In this document: piece after piece, positions 62,810 to 64,000 of the stretch
Position numbering within the stretch: position 1 is the first letter of the stretch
How the letters are laid out: each line of letters begins with the position of its first letter
Assembly (NCBI GenBank): GCA_004293445.1
Contig: RDYP01000002.1
Span: forward strand, 124,001-188,000
Source of the DNA: Verrucomicrobiota bacterium
GTDB taxonomy: Bacteria > Verrucomicrobiota > Verrucomicrobiia > Verrucomicrobiales > Akkermansiaceae
DNA: 64,000 nucleotides
Direction of reading: 5' to 3'
Program-made: the position numbers and the translations under genes
Notes under the pieces: generated by a model
Database searches by the model: none
What the model saw: only the letters and a program-made list of their open reading frames with translations
Told to the model about the DNA's origin: nothing

Positions 62810-63268
62810 GTGTACGATCTCGTTCGCGTCGAACCCATCGCCCTCCTCCCCACGCCCGCCGGCTGCGCCGTCTTCCTCGGCGATGGGAACAAGGTCATCG
62901 TCTTCTACATCGACCTCGCCATCGGAGCCTCGATCAATGCCGCTCTCGCCGGCGAAACCCCACAGCGCCCTCTCACGCACGACCTCTACCTTCTCACCCT
63001 CCAAGCCTTCGGTGCCAAGGCCAGCCGTGCGGTGATCGTCGCCTTCGAGAACGAAATCTACTACGCGCGGCTCATCCTCGAGGCCGAAAACGAAATCATG
63101 GAACGAAAGATCGTGGAAATCGACGCCCGCCCCAGCGACTGCATCGCCATCGCCGTCCGCGCGGAAGCACCCCTCTTTGTCGTCCGCGAATTGTGGGACC
63201 GACTCGAAGACATGTCGTCCACCCTGCAGGACATGCGCGACAAGGGCATGGACTTCGGCGCCCTCTGA
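62810..63268 (+). CDS. Bifunctional nuclease family (DUF151) protein
   Basis: 152 residues from GTG 62810. The DUF151 fold is clear, with LGDGNKVIVFYIDLAIGASI, LTHDLYLLTLQAFGA, IDARPSDCIAIAVRAEAP and a C-terminal helical tail. Some members have RNase and DNase activity, others regulate; activity here is not proven. It is divergent from dinB. The start codon GTG has no alternative in-frame ATG upstream in the window region, so it is likely correct. Confidence 0.88.
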   Translation: MYDLVRVEPIALLPTPAGCAVFLGDGNKVIVFYIDLAIGASINAALAGETPQRPLTHDLYLLTLQAFGAKASRAVIVAFENEIYYARLILEAENEIMERKIVEIDARPSDCIAIAVRAEAPLFVVRELWDRLEDMSSTLQDMRDKGMDFGAL

Positions 63269-63317
63269 CACAAAACTCACCTTGCGCGATTCCCTCCCGC
63301 TCCTAGCCTTCGTTATC

Positions 63318-64000
63318 ATGCCAACTGCCAGCCTCCCTGCCTACCTCGCCGAAGACATTCTTCTCCACCCGGAGAAACGCGATTTTCCCGCCTTCGATCT
63401 CGTCCGCCTCCTCGGCACCGTATTCAAGCCGACCCTAGGCTGCCGCGTCTGCATCCTCACCGATTTTGACCAACCGGCCGCACTGTTGAAGGACTTCGCC
63501 TTCCTCAATCACGAGGGTTACCCCATCCAGAAAAAGGCCCACGAGGTCTTCTACCGCGGCCTCCGCGATGGAGCCCTCGACGAACTTGGCATGAGCGGCG
63601 GCGAAATGTTCGCTTACAAAATCACCGGCGGCTCGAACCTCGACCTCGCCGACGAAGTCTGGGACAGCTCGGGTCACCAGCTTTCCCTCGAAAAGGACAT
63701 CTACCCCGTCTACGACCTCATCCTTTGCGTCTCCACCTTCTCGGCCACCGCACCGCTCACCGCCAAGTGCAAGGTCCACGGCTTCCGCGGAGCCACCCTT
63801 CACGGGCTGAACGATGTGATCCTCAACTCCGGCCTCGCCGTCGATTATCACGAGGTCTCCGCCGACGCCGAAAAACTCCGCCTCGCGATGGATCGGGCGG
63901 ATGAGATCGAGATCGACTTCGCCCTCGAAGACGGCCGCATCCTCACCGCCTGGCTCGGACTCGGCGGCCAAAAGGCCCAGAAGTCCCACGGCCTCTGCCA
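63318..64000 (+). CDS. Unrecognised protein, partial (runs off window end)
   Basis: An open frame begins at ATG 63318 (MPTASLPAYLAEDILL) and continues without a stop to the last base, 227 complete codons. It shows regular blocks (FDLVRLLGTVFKP, FAYKITGGSNLDLADEVWD, FRGATLHGLNDVILNSGLAV and RADEIEIDFALEDG) that look like a globular enzyme. The pattern recalls aminopeptidase-T/M29-like proteins, but I cannot confirm this without the C-terminal metal ligands. It starts 49 bp after the DUF151 gene, on the same strand. The open frame on the other strand is judged to be a shadow. Confidence 0.75.
   Translation, partial: MPTASLPAYLAEDILLHPEKRDFPAFDLVRLLGTVFKPTLGCRVCILTDFDQPAALLKDFAFLNHEGYPIQKKAHEVFYRGLRDGALDELGMSGGEMFAYKITGGSNLDLADEVWDSSGHQLSLEKDIYPVYDLILCVSTFSATAPLTAKCKVHGFRGATLHGLNDVILNSGLAVDYHEVSADAEKLRLAMDRADEIEIDFALEDGRILTAWLGLGGQKAQKSHGLC

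Noticed and set aside
63435-63989. 184-codon minus-strand frame at the window end
   Set aside because: The plus-strand frame from 63318 is longer, continuous to the edge and better balanced in composition.

Overview
The window reads as chromosomal DNA of a GC-rich, Gram-negative member of the Verrucomicrobiota, probably the Verrucomicrobiales (Akkermansia/Luteolibacter/Haloferula side). The evidence is a PVC-type giant dehydrogenase-cytochrome c protein, a type IV pilus secretin resembling Amuc_1098 of Akkermansia, lipid A and LPS genes (lpxA, an LptF/G permease, an MsbA-like exporter), an mreBCD/PBP2 rod-shape operon, and several secreted glycoside hydrolase, esterase and DUF1080 proteins. 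This placement rests on gene content, not on a marker-gene tree. I saw no insertion sequence, prophage or CRISPR array; gene order looks like ordinary core chromosome. Almost all starts lack a purine-rich Shine-Dalgarno sequence.

Layout. 1-3.9 kb: two tandem AlgI-type MBOAT acyltransferases (the first cut by the window edge) and an SGNH-like partner, probably a polysaccharide O-acetylation operon. 3.9-10.9 kb: MsbA-like ABC exporter, LptF/G permease, SulP transporter, a secreted serine hydrolase overlapping a spermidine-synthase-like methyltransferase. 10.9-14.7 kb: tRNA-Asn, an unrecognised P-loop ATPase, rplM-rpsI, exonuclease III, and a strongly structured, terminator-ended intergenic RNA candidate. 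14.7-19 kb (minus): glmS, a left-handed beta-helix acetyltransferase-like protein and glmM, a UDP-GlcNAc precursor cluster. 19.3-25.5 kb: gatB, an orphan DNA methyltransferase, and the 1305-residue PVC-type haem protein.

25.5-26.0 kb is a gene-free stretch with two perfect and three near-perfect DnaA boxes beside an A+T-rich segment: a candidate chromosomal origin. It is followed by truB, an NrnA-type phosphoesterase, a GH10-like protein, and parA about 4 kb away. 30.8-37 kb holds mreB-mreC-mreD-mrdA-rng. 37-48 kb holds a DUF1826-like protein with a fresh 30-bp tandem duplication, an HNH nuclease, a DUF1080 protein, a membrane-anchored AsmA-like protein beside the secretin, ribF, a TPR protein, pyrC and lpxA.

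48.5-64 kb: pssA, a rhodanese-like protein without the catalytic Cys, an ACT protein, trmO, a rhamnogalacturonan acetylesterase-like enzyme, a divergent dehydroquinate-synthase homologue, a Nudix hydrolase, accA, a LysM protein with a degenerate YkuD domain, acpP, thiH-thiS without thiG, a glycosyltransferase fused to an LpxH-like phosphatase, dinB, a bifunctional nuclease, and a protein that runs off the end. The common theme is the cell envelope (lipid A, phospholipid, fatty acid, peptidoglycan precursors, rod shape, exopolysaccharide) mixed with translation and housekeeping genes. The most notable items are the structured RNA at 14.5 kb, the origin candidate at 25.5-26 kb, the glycosyltransferase-phosphatase fusion, and the set of enzyme-fold proteins that have lost catalytic residues.
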